Shown piece after piece: positions 1 through 8,881 of a DNA stretch of 50,082 bases (within the stretch, counting starts at the first letter, position 1; the number at the start of each line of letters is the position of its first letter). This DNA comes from an uncultured Colwellia sp. Lineage in GTDB: Bacteria > Pseudomonadota > Gammaproteobacteria > Enterobacterales > Alteromonadaceae. The notes under the pieces were generated by a model. That model searched no databases. It was not told the DNA's origin and saw nothing but the letters and a program-made list of their open reading frames with translations. A program made the position numbers and the translations under genes. The stretch covers positions 1-50,082 of the forward strand of contig CAJXUN010000032.1 in assembly GCA_913061475.1 (NCBI GenBank), written 5' to 3'.

Positions 1-280
<280 letters not shown>

Positions 281-455
281 AGATGTATTTACAATATTAA
301 TTTGAGGTGTACGTTTACTATTAAAAACATTTCACTAAAGTTAGTTCTCCGTTGAACAAATCATTAGATCAGTTGGTATTCACGAGTAAACAAGGATAAA
401 ATTGTCGATATAGTATCACCTAACCTGCCGACAAAAAACAAAAGCTGTTTAAGTT

Positions 456-1046
456 ATGAGCAAACTCAAAAAACAATCAGATAAAAACGCCAAAAAAGGC
501 CATATTCGTATTATTGCGGGTCAACATCGTGGCCGAAAATTACCGGTATTAATGGCAGATGGATTGCGTCCGACGACGGATCGAGTGAAAGAAACGGTGT
601 TTAACTGGCTCATGCCCTATATTCAAGACGCAGATTGTTTAGATTGCTTTGCCGGCTCTGGTGGGCTTGGTTTTGAAGCTATGTCGCGTGGTGCCAAATC
701 AGTCACCTTAGTCGAATTAAATAAAGCTGCTGCCCAGCAATTAAGCGATAATAAAGCTCTACTGAAAGCCAATAACATTCACGTTATACAACAAAATGCG
801 CTGAATTTTTTACAAGCAAACCAACAAGAATTTTCATTAGTTTTTATTGACCCTCCTTTTAGGAAAGGCCTAGCTCAACAGGCAGCTGAACTTTTGTGCC
901 AAAAAGGCTTAGATGAAGATGCTTTAATATATGTTGAAATGGAGTCTGATACGAACCTACAAGTTTTGCCAAGTCATTGGCAACTTTTAAAAGAAAAAGT
1001 TGCCGGACAGGTGATTTATCGGCTTTATCAAAATACTGCGGTGTAA
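456..1046 (+). CDS. rsmD: 16S rRNA (guanine-966-N2)-methyltransferase RsmD
   Basis: A 196-residue class I SAM-dependent methyltransferase. The SAM-binding loop FAGSGGLGFEA is at about residues 65-75 and the catalytic IDPPF motif of N2-guanine and N6-adenine methyltransferases at 131-135. The N-terminal RIIAGQHRGRKL and LRPTTDRVKETVFNWL segments are hallmarks of RsmD, which methylates G966 of 16S rRNA in the assembled small subunit. The length is typical for the family. ATG at 456 is the natural start. It is transcribed divergently from ftsY, and its stop codon directly abuts the stop of the convergent serine hydrolase gene, with no terminator space between them. Confidence 0.95.
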   Translation: MSKLKKQSDKNAKKGHIRIIAGQHRGRKLPVLMADGLRPTTDRVKETVFNWLMPYIQDADCLDCFAGSGGLGFEAMSRGAKSVTLVELNKAAAQQLSDNKALLKANNIHVIQQNALNFLQANQQEFSLVFIDPPFRKGLAQQAAELLCQKGLDEDALIYVEMESDTNLQVLPSHWQLLKEKVAGQVIYRLYQNTAV

Positions 1047-2639
1047 CTAATACGACTTAGCAGATTTAGGCTGTAGCTTTAAATCATGAAAATCAAAACT
1101 AAAATCTGTCGCATTAGACACCGCTTCCATGGTGACATAGTTAATAGTGCCATCAGGGTTGAGATTAAAGTTTACATAGGCGTCAGCTTCTAAGGTTCGA
1201 TCATCCCAACGGACAATAAAGGTGTTGTGTTGATAATGTTCTAGGCTGCCATGTAGTGCAGGGGTATGAGTAAACTGCATCACCAAATCATCATTTTCTA
1301 AGCTAATCGATATTTCACCATACCAATTATCAACATAGCTTTGCGCATATGCTGCTAGCGGTAAAGAAGGTGTTGATTTTTTATCTGCACCTGAAGCTAC
1401 TTTGGCTAAATGCGCTTTATTCTTGGCATTATTTTTTTGCTGTAAAGCGGCATAATGCGCAACCCAATCTTTTGCGGGTAGCTCAAGATATTCGGTTAGA
1501 ATTTGTTGCGATATGGCATTAAAGGCAAAACCTGATTGTTGATTGGTTAAAATAACCATGGCTAAGTTTTCTTCAGGCACCATGACCACCTTTGACACCA
1601 TGCCTAAAATACCACCGGTATGTCGTACCACTTTTACACCATGATAATCTTTGACAAACCAGCCTAAAGCGTAAGCATTAAAATGGGTTTTATCTTGATC
1701 TGTTACTCGTTGTGACACCGACAAAAGTGTGCGTGCTTGCCACATTTCACGACTTTGTTGTTCACTAAAAAGCCTTAACACTTTTTCGCCATCAACACCG
1801 TATTTTCCCTGGTTAAGCTGGGCTTTAAGCCATAACGACATATCATTAACACTTGATGCCACAGAACCTGCAGAGGAAAATTTTTCTAAGAAATTTCCGC
1901 CAACAACGTGCAGCTCACCGTCTAATGGCACATGGGCACGGGCGACGTTTTTATTACTTGCTGGAATTAAAGAAAATTTTGCTCGGGTATTGTACATGCC
2001 TAACTTATCAAAAATTCGGCTCTGAATAACCTCATGCCAAGTCTTACCCGTAAGCTTTGCAATAATCTCACCAGCTATAACATACATTAAGTTGTCATAG
2101 GCAAATTCACTACGAAAGCTCGACACTTGCGGTAAATGCTTTAAACCTTTAATCACATCTTGGTTAGTTAAGGTGGTTTCTGGCCAAATCATTAAATCAC
2201 CTGCTCCTAAACCTAAACCACTGTTATGTGATAGCAAATCGATAATAGTAAATTCGCGAGTAACATAGGCATCAGGCAGTTGAAATTCAGGAATAATATC
2301 GATAACTTTAGTTTGCCAAGTCAGCTTACCTTCATCTACTAAGCCAGCCAACAATGCTGAGGTCATGGCTTTAGTATTTGAAGCAACACCAAATAAAGTA
2401 TCGGCATTAACTTTTTCTTTACTACCGTGTTTCAGCACGCCAAAACCTTGGCTCAAAACGATTTCATTATCTTTAATAATCGCAACCGCGATGCCGGGCA
2501 CTTGAAATGCCGCCATAGTTTTATTGACCAACAGCTCAATTTTATCGACTTTGCTAGGGCCTGCCTCATCCGCTACGGCGGAACCAAACGTGGTTATAAG
2601 CAACACCCCTGCGTACAACCATGAATAAGATAATTTCAT
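1047..2639 (-). CDS. Secreted serine hydrolase, class C beta-lactamase/PBP-like fold
   Basis: A 530-residue protein with a signal peptide (MKLSYSWLYAGVLLITTFGSAVA). It carries the three motifs of the penicillin-binding/class C serine hydrolase fold: SNTK (Ser87 nucleophile, Lys90), YDN (181-183) and HTG (340-342). After about residue 420 a separate C-terminal domain follows, of the type attached to many esterase-like family members (DUF3471-like, resembling proteins labelled 'serine hydrolase'). It probably acts in the periplasm as an esterase or peptidase on D-amino-acid or other ester/amide substrates; true beta-lactamase activity is not implied. It is a single gene with its own upstream region, which contains a transposon-like repeat at 2702-2848. 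Confidence 0.85.
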   Translation of the reverse strand: MKLSYSWLYAGVLLITTFGSAVADEAGPSKVDKIELLVNKTMAAFQVPGIAVAIIKDNEIVLSQGFGVLKHGSKEKVNADTLFGVASNTKAMTSALLAGLVDEGKLTWQTKVIDIIPEFQLPDAYVTREFTIIDLLSHNSGLGLGAGDLMIWPETTLTNQDVIKGLKHLPQVSSFRSEFAYDNLMYVIAGEIIAKLTGKTWHEVIQSRIFDKLGMYNTRAKFSLIPASNKNVARAHVPLDGELHVVGGNFLEKFSSAGSVASSVNDMSLWLKAQLNQGKYGVDGEKVLRLFSEQQSREMWQARTLLSVSQRVTDQDKTHFNAYALGWFVKDYHGVKVVRHTGGILGMVSKVVMVPEENLAMVILTNQQSGFAFNAISQQILTEYLELPAKDWVAHYAALQQKNNAKNKAHLAKVASGADKKSTPSLPLAAYAQSYVDNWYGEISISLENDDLVMQFTHTPALHGSLEHYQHNTFIVRWDDRTLEADAYVNFNLNPDGTINYVTMEAVSNATDFSFDFHDLKLQPKSAKSY

Positions 2640-2701
2640 TGATATTCCTATACTTATTGGTATTAATTGCTATTACCGTAACCGATATCTTGAACGGTGA
2701 C

Positions 2702-2848
2702 TAGGGGCAGTTGATCTTTGTTTATATTTTCAGTACTAGGTTGTTTTTAATGTTAGCAAAGCAGAATGAACGGGGTTTGGTTGTTCCAAAAAAGTGAAAT
2801 TTTAACGCTAGCGGTGTTAAAAATAGTCCTTTAGGCAATGACTAAAAT
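2702..2848. mobile_element. Truncated MITE-like element (family 1, copy 1)
   Basis: This non-coding stretch is closely similar to the right-hand half of the element at 37913-38181, in opposite orientation. The two share long blocks such as TTTAATGTTAGCAAAGCAGA and the end TAGGGG..GTTGATCTTTGTTTA. Only one terminal repeat arm is present here, so the copy is truncated just past its centre. The central roughly 19-base hairpin (2826-2844) is inverted relative to the other copy. It sits between the serine hydrolase start and the speE terminator. Confidence 0.75.
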
Positions 2849-2885
2849 AAAAAAGCCATAACTTAAGGGGCTGTTATGGCTTAAA
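2849..2885 (-). terminator. Intrinsic terminator of the speD-speE operon
   Basis: A 10-bp perfect stem (AAGCCATAAC at 2853-2862 with GTTATGGCTT at 2873-2882) is followed on the minus strand by a run of U residues. It lies about 30 bases past the speE stop codon. Confidence 0.8.
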
Positions 2886-2915
2886 TGATGGCTTATTTCG
2901 TATAACAACTAAACG

Positions 2916-3776
2916 TTAATTGTTATCAATTAATCCAGACAGGCCTTTTTTAACAAAGTTTGGCAAAGCAAATGCAGCGCTATGTAGTGCTTGATTGTAA
3001 TACTGAAAATCAAGACCACTTGCGACTACCCGCTGAGCATCAAAATCATTTATCGGATGATATTGCTTACTGGCAAAAGTAAAGCTCCACAATCCACCGG
3101 GATAAGTTAAATTACTAAACGAATATAAATAATTCTGTGAAAATACATTATTCAGTACTTTTAAAAGTGATTGCTGAATATCCATGGCATACCATGATGA
3201 TTCGCCTTGCGATACAACAATGCCATCATCAGTTAAACAATGAAAAACATCTTGGTAAAATTCCTCGCCAAACAAGGGTTGGGCAGGGCCGATAGGATCT
3301 GTACTATCAACAATTATAACATCGAATTTTTCTTGCGTTTGCTTAACAAACTCAACACCGTCACCAATAATTAACTGCATTTTTTCATGATCTAAATCTT
3401 TTGATGTTTGCGGTATATGTTGACGACATGCTTCAACTACCATGGCGTCAATTTCCACCATAGTACATTTTTCAACACCGCTATGGCGCAAAACTTCACG
3501 GGCTGTACCGCCATCACCACCACCAATAATCAAAACATTTTTAGGTGCTGGGTGAACAAAAAGCGGTACATGAACAATCATGTCATGATAAGCAAACTCA
3601 TCACGTTCGGTCACCATAATTAAGCCATCATTAAGTAACATTTTGCCATGGCCTTTGGTTTCAACTACATCAACCGTTTGAAATTCGCTTTTGCCAGAAA
3701 AAAGGACTTTTTCAACTTTGAATTTTAACCCTAAAAAATCTTGAAACTTTTCTTCGACCCATAAATCAGAGTGCAT
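2916..3776 (-). CDS. speE: Spermidine synthase (polyamine aminopropyltransferase)
   Basis: Transfers an aminopropyl group from decarboxylated SAM to putrescine. The protein shows the family SAM-binding loop LIIGGGDGGTAREVLRH, the MVEID acidic motif and the catalytic DSTDPIGPA loop, and a normal length of 286 residues. The chosen start is the ATG at 3774-3776 because it follows a strong AGGAG Shine-Dalgarno sequence; an upstream in-frame start at 3797 lies inside speD and has no better signal. The 5' end overlaps the end of speD by 11 bases, so the two enzymes are translationally coupled and made together. The pairing supports spermidine as the product. Confidence 0.93.
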   Translation of the reverse strand: MHSDLWVEEKFQDFLGLKFKVEKVLFSGKSEFQTVDVVETKGHGKMLLNDGLIMVTERDEFAYHDMIVHVPLFVHPAPKNVLIIGGGDGGTAREVLRHSGVEKCTMVEIDAMVVEACRQHIPQTSKDLDHEKMQLIIGDGVEFVKQTQEKFDVIIVDSTDPIGPAQPLFGEEFYQDVFHCLTDDGIVVSQGESSWYAMDIQQSLLKVLNNVFSQNYLYSFSNLTYPGGLWSFTFASKQYHPINDFDAQRVVASGLDFQYYNQALHSAAFALPNFVKKGLSGLIDNN

Positions 3777-4728
3777 GATTTTCTCCTGCGATATCAAACG
3801 CTTTTGCTTCAGAAAAGCCTTGTTGCGGTAATATGTAGTTAGCGAAGCAGACTAAGTAGTTATTACTTAAACGCTCACTGACTCGTGATTTGCTGACATA
3901 ATCTTTTGGAATAAATTCATCGGTCAAATTAACAAAATCAAAATCATTAAAACTTAATAAATCAAATGACTTAGGTGCCAATATAGTTAAAAAATCAGCG
4001 GTAAGCTCTGTTAAATTAATATTTGATTCAATACTGACATAACTACTGTTCGCTTGCGGCGTGACATGAATGGTTAAGTAGTCCTTACCTTTAATTGCAT
4101 TCACCGAATAACCAAAAGGGTCAAAAACAAAATCATCCAACATAAAATCGCCAATTAACTTATCTAGTTGTAAAAATTGGCGGATTTCCTCTGCTTTCAA
4201 ACCTACTGTGGTCAGTTTCTCAGATGCTTGCTGGCTAATTTGATAGGCAAGAAACTCATAGGTTTTATCTAAGCTATCTGCTTGAAAACTATTATCTTGA
4301 TGAAAAATATAGTTGTGATGACTGTCCAGTTCGCCAAAGCGATAAGCTTTACCTTGGACATATTGTCCCAATAATTTGATGTCATCACCAAAACTACTCG
4401 GTTGAGCATGGGCAAAGTATTCATTTTTACGCTGGTAAATAACCTGTTGAATTTTATCCATACCGATTTGTTGAATAAAAAATTCGACCGAATGTACTAA
4501 ACGCGTATTACCACAGGTTAAAATTAATAAGCGATCATGCCAAACAAATAAGCTCGATTCGGAGAGCAAAAATGCTTTACAATCATCATTACGAATAGAC
4601 GATAAAATTTGTGCGTTACAACATTGAACCAAATTGGTCCAAAAATCATCGGCAATATCATCAATTAGCGAAATTTTGCTGGCGTTAACCAAAATTTCAG
4701 CTTTTTTTTCAGAGCCTTCAAAAAACAA
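3766..4728 (-). CDS. speD: S-adenosylmethionine decarboxylase proenzyme, eukaryotic-type class
   Basis: Makes decarboxylated SAM, the aminopropyl donor for SpeE. The sequence matches the eukaryotic class rather than the short bacterial SpeD classes. FFEGSEK at 2-8 carries the two catalytic Glu residues. LSESSLFV at 55-62 is the self-processing site, with predicted cleavage between Glu57 and Ser58, where Ser58 becomes the pyruvoyl group. TCG at 71-73 holds the catalytic Cys, and the later TIHVTPQANSSYVS segment holds the processing His. At 320 residues it is close to the eukaryotic length. No ATG is available: an in-frame stop lies upstream and the first usable codon giving the FFEG start is TTG at 4726-4728. 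Eukaryotic-like members are known in some bacteria. Confidence 0.88.
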   Translation of the reverse strand: MFFEGSEKKAEILVNASKISLIDDIADDFWTNLVQCCNAQILSSIRNDDCKAFLLSESSLFVWHDRLLILTCGNTRLVHSVEFFIQQIGMDKIQQVIYQRKNEYFAHAQPSSFGDDIKLLGQYVQGKAYRFGELDSHHNYIFHQDNSFQADSLDKTYEFLAYQISQQASEKLTTVGLKAEEIRQFLQLDKLIGDFMLDDFVFDPFGYSVNAIKGKDYLTIHVTPQANSSYVSIESNINLTELTADFLTILAPKSFDLLSFNDFDFVNLTDEFIPKDYVSKSRVSERLSNNYLVCFANYILPQQGFSEAKAFDIAGENHAL

Positions 4729-4969
4729 AAATCTATCCCCAACGTCCGAGCAGGTTCAGCCGCTGGCGTAATATTTACATTGCCTAATTTATCGGCAAAA
4801 AAGTGCGCGCTATTTTACAAAAAAAAAATGAAATTACAATAAAAAATAGCATAAAAACACATAGAATAATCAGGTGAGTTTATTTTATAAAAAACACTAT
4901 ACTTTATTTTATTTTTCAGCATAATTGCGGCTTTTTATTGTTAGCCCTTTATCATACGGATAAACCTCA

Positions 4970-5926
4970 GTGAAAAACCTTAACGATTCTTTGCCTAATC
5001 AAATTGAAATTTCGAGCCTAAATGTTCGATTAAATATACCTGAAACCCTCTTTGATGGTGCACAAGAAAGTAATGCGATAATGAGTAACAGCATTCATTT
5101 AATTGGCTTTGAATTCGATGGCACCGCATGCTTTAGAAAGGGCACCAAAGATGGGCCTAATGCCTTACGCGATGTTTCAGACGGCATTGAATCGTACTCA
5201 CCATATTTAGATGCTGATATAGCAGACATTAACTTTTTCGATTTAGGCAACCTTGCTTGCGACATTATTACAACGGGTAACGAGCATAGCGATATAGAAC
5301 AACAATGGCAAAATGCTAGTAATGACTTTACAACGCTTTTTTCTGACATAGATCTAGTCAAAAATAAGGTTAAAGTTATCACCTTAGGTGGCGAGCATTC
5401 GATTTCTTACGCCCCGATAACCACCTATTTAGCGCAATACGATAATCTCACTTTGGTTCATTTAGATGCCCATGCTGATTTACGTGACGGTTACCTCGGT
5501 TTTCATCATTCTCATGCCTCAATTATCCGTCGTGTCCATGATCATTTTGGTCCTAAACATCAACTGATACAATACGGTATTCGTTCAGGCACAAAAGCTG
5601 AATATCAATGGATGCAGCAGCATAAGAGCTTAAAGCATTCACGGGCTGAGTTTTTACAAAGCATTAGCGACATTGATGATCAGCAACCGATATATTTAAC
5701 CTTAGATCTTGATTATTTTGACCCAAGCTTTTTCCCCGGTACAGGTACACCTGAGCCAGGCGGTGAAGACTTTCACTCATTCGTCAGTTTATGCAAAATA
5801 TTACAGCATAAAAACTTAGTAGGGTGTGATGTAGTTGAGCTTTCTCCCAAAATTGACCCTACAGGCAATAGTGATGTTTTTGCTGCGAAAGTAGTTCGCG
5901 AACTGATTCTTTGCCTGCAAAGTTAG
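4970..5926 (+). CDS. speB: Ureohydrolase, probably agmatinase
   Basis: A 318-residue arginase/agmatinase-family enzyme. The dinuclear manganese site is visible: GGEHS at 140-144, DAHADLRDGY from about 166, and DLDYFDPSFFPGTGTPEPGG near 246-265. Agmatinases hydrolyse agmatine to putrescine and urea. The divergent speD-speE pair argues for agmatinase, supplying putrescine for spermidine synthesis. Formimidoylglutamase or guanidinobutyrase are alternatives, as the fold does not settle the substrate. The start is a GTG at 4970, in a region with few alternatives. The 240-bp gap shared with speD is very A+T-rich and would hold both promoters. Confidence 0.82.
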   Translation: MKNLNDSLPNQIEISSLNVRLNIPETLFDGAQESNAIMSNSIHLIGFEFDGTACFRKGTKDGPNALRDVSDGIESYSPYLDADIADINFFDLGNLACDIITTGNEHSDIEQQWQNASNDFTTLFSDIDLVKNKVKVITLGGEHSISYAPITTYLAQYDNLTLVHLDAHADLRDGYLGFHHSHASIIRRVHDHFGPKHQLIQYGIRSGTKAEYQWMQQHKSLKHSRAEFLQSISDIDDQQPIYLTLDLDYFDPSFFPGTGTPEPGGEDFHSFVSLCKILQHKNLVGCDVVELSPKIDPTGNSDVFAAKVVRELILCLQS

Positions 5927-5938
5927 TCATTTTAATCA

Positions 5939-5977
5939 GCAAATAACAAACCATTTACTGCATAGTTTGTTATTTGC
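5939..5977 (+). terminator. Stem-loop after the ureohydrolase gene
   Basis: A perfect 13-bp stem, GCAAATAACAAAC (5939-5951) with GTTTGTTATTTGC (5965-5977), lies 12 bases after the stop codon. The U-tract that follows is weak, so it may be a 3' processing or stabilising hairpin or a factor-aided terminator. Confidence 0.55.
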
Positions 5978-6054
5978 TTGAGTAATTTAATCGTCTAATT
6001 TCACTAATAAAAACACAATATAATCATTGCTAAGCTTAGTGTTTTTCTACAACT

Positions 6055-6068
6055 TTGATCTACATCAA
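6055..6068 (+). promoter_or_regulatory. Perfect FNR/ANR-type box upstream of the TonB receptor
   Basis: TTGATCTACATCAA matches the FNR consensus TTGAT-N4-ATCAA at all ten fixed positions. It lies 112 bases before the receptor start codon. This predicts oxygen-responsive expression of the receptor. Confidence 0.75.
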
Positions 6069-6076
6069 ACGCCACT

Positions 6077-6091
6077 GCGACATAATGTCGC
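6077..6091. promoter_or_regulatory. 15-bp perfect palindrome, possible operator
   Basis: GCGACATAATGTCGC is a perfect odd-length palindrome 8 bases downstream of the FNR box and 89 bases before the start codon of the TonB receptor. The position suits a second regulator site near the promoter. The regulator is not recognised. Confidence 0.4.
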
Positions 6092-6180
6092 ACTCTGTTT
6101 AACTCCTTTTGTTTTTAGTAAATATATCAGTAAAAATTGTCCTGTTAGCTATTCATGCTTATTCATCAGGATGTAAAAAA

Positions 6181-8238
6181 ATGCAGTTCTCTAAAATTTC
6201 CCAAGCACTTGCTGTTATTTTATCGGTTACAGCAACGTCTGTTTTCGCTGAAGATATTGCCAAAAGTAGTATTGAAGTTATTACCATTGAAGCGCCTAAA
6301 TTAGCTCAGTCAGATACCGCATTAGCAGAAGGTAATTTAGTTATGCCTGACGTTGCTGACTGGCTTAAAACAGTGCCTGGCGCCAATATCAATAAAAATG
6401 GGCCCATTACCGGTATCGCGCAGTATCGCGGCATGTTTGGTGAGCGTGTAGCGAAAAACATTGGTGGCCAACACATCGTCAGTGCTGGACCAAACGCTAT
6501 GGATGCCCCTTTAACTTACATAAACCCGATCATGGTAAAATCCGTGGCCGTTTATCGAGGTATTGCGCCAGTGAGTGCAGGTATTGATACATTGGGTGGT
6601 GCAATAAAAGTGAACTTGAAACAAGCGGAAGTTGATACTGGCGCACCACTAGGTGGTGATTTAGCCTTAAGTTATAACGATCTTAACGACGCCTCTACTT
6701 TCGCTGGTGACCTTAATATTAGCAATGAAAATACCGGTGTCTTACTATATTTAATCGACCAGCAAGGTAATAACTATCAAGATGGTGATGGCAATACTAT
6801 TTCTTCAACCCAATACAACAAACAGCAATATGGCGCTGACTTACGTCATCAACAAGACAGTTGGGAAATTGGCTTAACCTGGCATCACGCCAAAACAGAT
6901 GATTCTGGTACACCTGCATTGCCAATGGATATTGATTACATCGAGTCTGACCGTTATAGCCTGGACGGTAAGTTATCCCTCAATGACTGGCAATTAAGTT
7001 GGCAACTGGGTTATCAAGATGCCATTCATGGTATGGATAACTTCAGTCAACGCGTCAGCATGAATACCAGCATGAATCGCTACAATACTACTGATGCTAA
7101 AACTCGTAACTATAAGTTCTTACTTAGTCAAGGCGACTGGCTTTTTGGGCTTGAAGGTTACAATTCAGATCATAACGCTGACATTAGCAACCCTGAAAAT
7201 GCGATGTTTAGTATCGCTAACTTTAACCAAGTAAAAAATCAGCGTAATAGTGCCTTTGTAGAATGGACACCAAGTAGTGGCAAGTTTTCACATACTTTAG
7301 GTTTACGCTTAAAAGATAACCGTGCTGATGCCGGTGAAGTATCAAGCTCAATGGCAATGATGAACCCTAATATTAAAGCCCTGCGTGATGAGTTTAATAA
7401 CGCTGATCGTGATGTTTCAGATACAACCTTTGATCTTGCGCTAAATAGTGAATATCAATGGAGTAATGCATTAGCCTTAAACTATGCCGTGGCGATTAAA
7501 CAGCGAGCGCCGAGCTATCAAGAGCGTTACTTATGGATGCCAATGCAAGCAACTGGCGGTTTAGCTGATGGTAAAACTTACGTGGGTAACATTAATTTAG
7601 CGGTTGAAACCGCTTACCAGATTAATGCCGGACTTTCATACCAACAAGGTGACTTTGCAATCGCACCACAGTTTTTCTATCAAAAAGTGGATGATTATAT
7701 TCAAGGTGCTCCTTCGACAGATATGCGAGTAAAAATGGTGGCAAGCATGATGGGTGATGATAGCCCATTAACCTTCGATAATATCGACGCCACTCTCTAC
7801 GGTGTAGATATGAATTGGCATTACCGTCTTAATGAGCACTTTAAGCTATCTGGTATTGTCAGTTACGTTAAAGGTGATCGAGATGATATTAATGACGATT
7901 TATATCGTATTTCACCACTAAACACCCGTATCAACTTACTTTATCAATATAAAAATTGGCAAAGTAACTTAGCTATTCATGCTTATGCTTCGCAAGATGA
8001 TGTTTCAGCATTAAATAATGAACAAGCTTCGGCAGGTTATGCAGTTGTTGACTGGCAAGTAGATTACTTTGCCAGTAGCGGGCTAGTTGTACGTTTAGGT
8101 GCTAACAACTTATTAGACAAACAATATAGTGACCATTTAGGCGGTGTTAATCGTGCCAATGGTAGTGATATTGCTGTAGGAGAGAAGGTCAGTGCGATGG
8201 GCAGAAATGTTTATCTTGCCATGGACTACCAGTTTTAA
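6181..8238 (+). CDS. TonB-dependent outer-membrane receptor, OprC/NosA-like (probable copper)
   Basis: A 685-residue receptor with signal peptide (MQFSKISQALAVILSVTATSVFA), plug domain over about residues 35-150 and a C-terminal barrel ending in YLAMDYQF. The plug segment GPNAMDAPLTYINP and the following YRGIAPVSAGIDTLGGAI resemble the OprC/NosA group of copper receptors. Met-rich surface segments (SSSMAMMNPN, LWMPMQATGG, MVASMMGDD) fit soft-metal binding. ATG at 6181 is chosen because it follows AGGA and begins the signal peptide; an in-frame TTG at 6109 adds an unlikely extension. A perfect FNR box precedes it, and NosA-type receptors are known from anaerobic denitrifiers. The substrate is inferred, not shown. 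Confidence 0.8.
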   Translation: MQFSKISQALAVILSVTATSVFAEDIAKSSIEVITIEAPKLAQSDTALAEGNLVMPDVADWLKTVPGANINKNGPITGIAQYRGMFGERVAKNIGGQHIVSAGPNAMDAPLTYINPIMVKSVAVYRGIAPVSAGIDTLGGAIKVNLKQAEVDTGAPLGGDLALSYNDLNDASTFAGDLNISNENTGVLLYLIDQQGNNYQDGDGNTISSTQYNKQQYGADLRHQQDSWEIGLTWHHAKTDDSGTPALPMDIDYIESDRYSLDGKLSLNDWQLSWQLGYQDAIHGMDNFSQRVSMNTSMNRYNTTDAKTRNYKFLLSQGDWLFGLEGYNSDHNADISNPENAMFSIANFNQVKNQRNSAFVEWTPSSGKFSHTLGLRLKDNRADAGEVSSSMAMMNPNIKALRDEFNNADRDVSDTTFDLALNSEYQWSNALALNYAVAIKQRAPSYQERYLWMPMQATGGLADGKTYVGNINLAVETAYQINAGLSYQQGDFAIAPQFFYQKVDDYIQGAPSTDMRVKMVASMMGDDSPLTFDNIDATLYGVDMNWHYRLNEHFKLSGIVSYVKGDRDDINDDLYRISPLNTRINLLYQYKNWQSNLAIHAYASQDDVSALNNEQASAGYAVVDWQVDYFASSGLVVRLGANNLLDKQYSDHLGGVNRANGSDIAVGEKVSAMGRNVYLAMDYQF

Positions 8239-8334
8239 CAGCTATGTTTCATGGTTACACTCTGCCATGAGCAATATTTTTCTGTTGGATAATCATATAA
8301 CTTGGTAGTGCACACCGCTAAGCTGTATGACTAT

Positions 8335-8369
8335 AAAACCAGTATCATTTTGATACTGGTTTTTTTTGT
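8335..8369. terminator. Bidirectional terminator overlapping the end of the response-regulator gene
   Basis: AACCAGTATCA / TGATACTGGTT is a perfect stem followed by eight T residues on the plus strand and preceded by A residues that serve the minus strand. The last codons of the convergent response-regulator gene (Pro-Val-Ser-Lys-stop) form one half of the stem, so the sequence is both coding and terminator. Confidence 0.8.
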
Positions 8370-8881
8370 AATTTTCTTTGTAACGTTCGACGATGCATAC
8401 CTAATTGGCGAGCAGTTGCCGAAACATTACCCTCATTACTGTTCAGCACTTGATTGATATGTTCCCATTCCACACGTTCTGTCGACATAGTATCGCTACC
8501 AATATCTGTATCAATAGTGTTATTAGGCACTTGTTCGGTATCTAACGCGGTTAACAGCATTTGAGTATTAACCGGTTTTGCTAAATAATCATCAGCCCCT
8601 AAACGCATAGCTTGAACGGCTGTTGCTACACTGGCAAAGCCAGTAAGCAAAACTATTTTGACTTTAGGTAACATTGCTCTGATCGGTTTAATTAACCTTA
8701 AACCATTATCAGCCGCTAATTTCATATCCAGTAAAATACAGTCAGGTTTTTGCTGTAAACAAGCGTGCAGAGCCTGATCAGCTTGATGAACTTGTTGGCA
8801 GCTAAAGCCATATTTAGACATACGGCGTGCTAACGTTGCAGCAAAGGAAACATCATCTTCAATAATCAATAATTTTTTCAT
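8345..8881 (-). CDS. Response regulator, RegA/PrrA/ActR-like
   Basis: A 178-residue regulator. The receiver domain covers about residues 1-115, with the acidic pocket EDD at 8-10, phosphoacceptor Asp52 in LLDMKL and the conserved Lys in LAKPVN. A short linker leads to a Fis-type helix-turn-helix (SATARQLGMHRRTLQRKL, about 154-171). That receiver-plus-Fis-HTH layout without an AAA+ domain is the RegA/PrrA/ActR architecture of redox response regulators. Its start overlaps the stop of the sensor kinase gene by 4 bases, so the two form an operon and act as a pair. Its last codons form half of a terminator hairpin. Confidence 0.88.
   Translation of the reverse strand: MKKLLIIEDDVSFAATLARRMSKYGFSCQQVHQADQALHACLQQKPDCILLDMKLAADNGLRLIKPIRAMLPKVKIVLLTGFASVATAVQAMRLGADDYLAKPVNTQMLLTALDTEQVPNNTIDTDIGSDTMSTERVEWEHINQVLNSNEGNVSATARQLGMHRRTLQRKLQKKPVSK

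Noticed and set aside
1047-2639. Antibiotic-resistance class C beta-lactamase
   Set aside because: The protein is too long, has an extra C-terminal domain and belongs to the broad esterase/peptidase-like group with the same three motifs.
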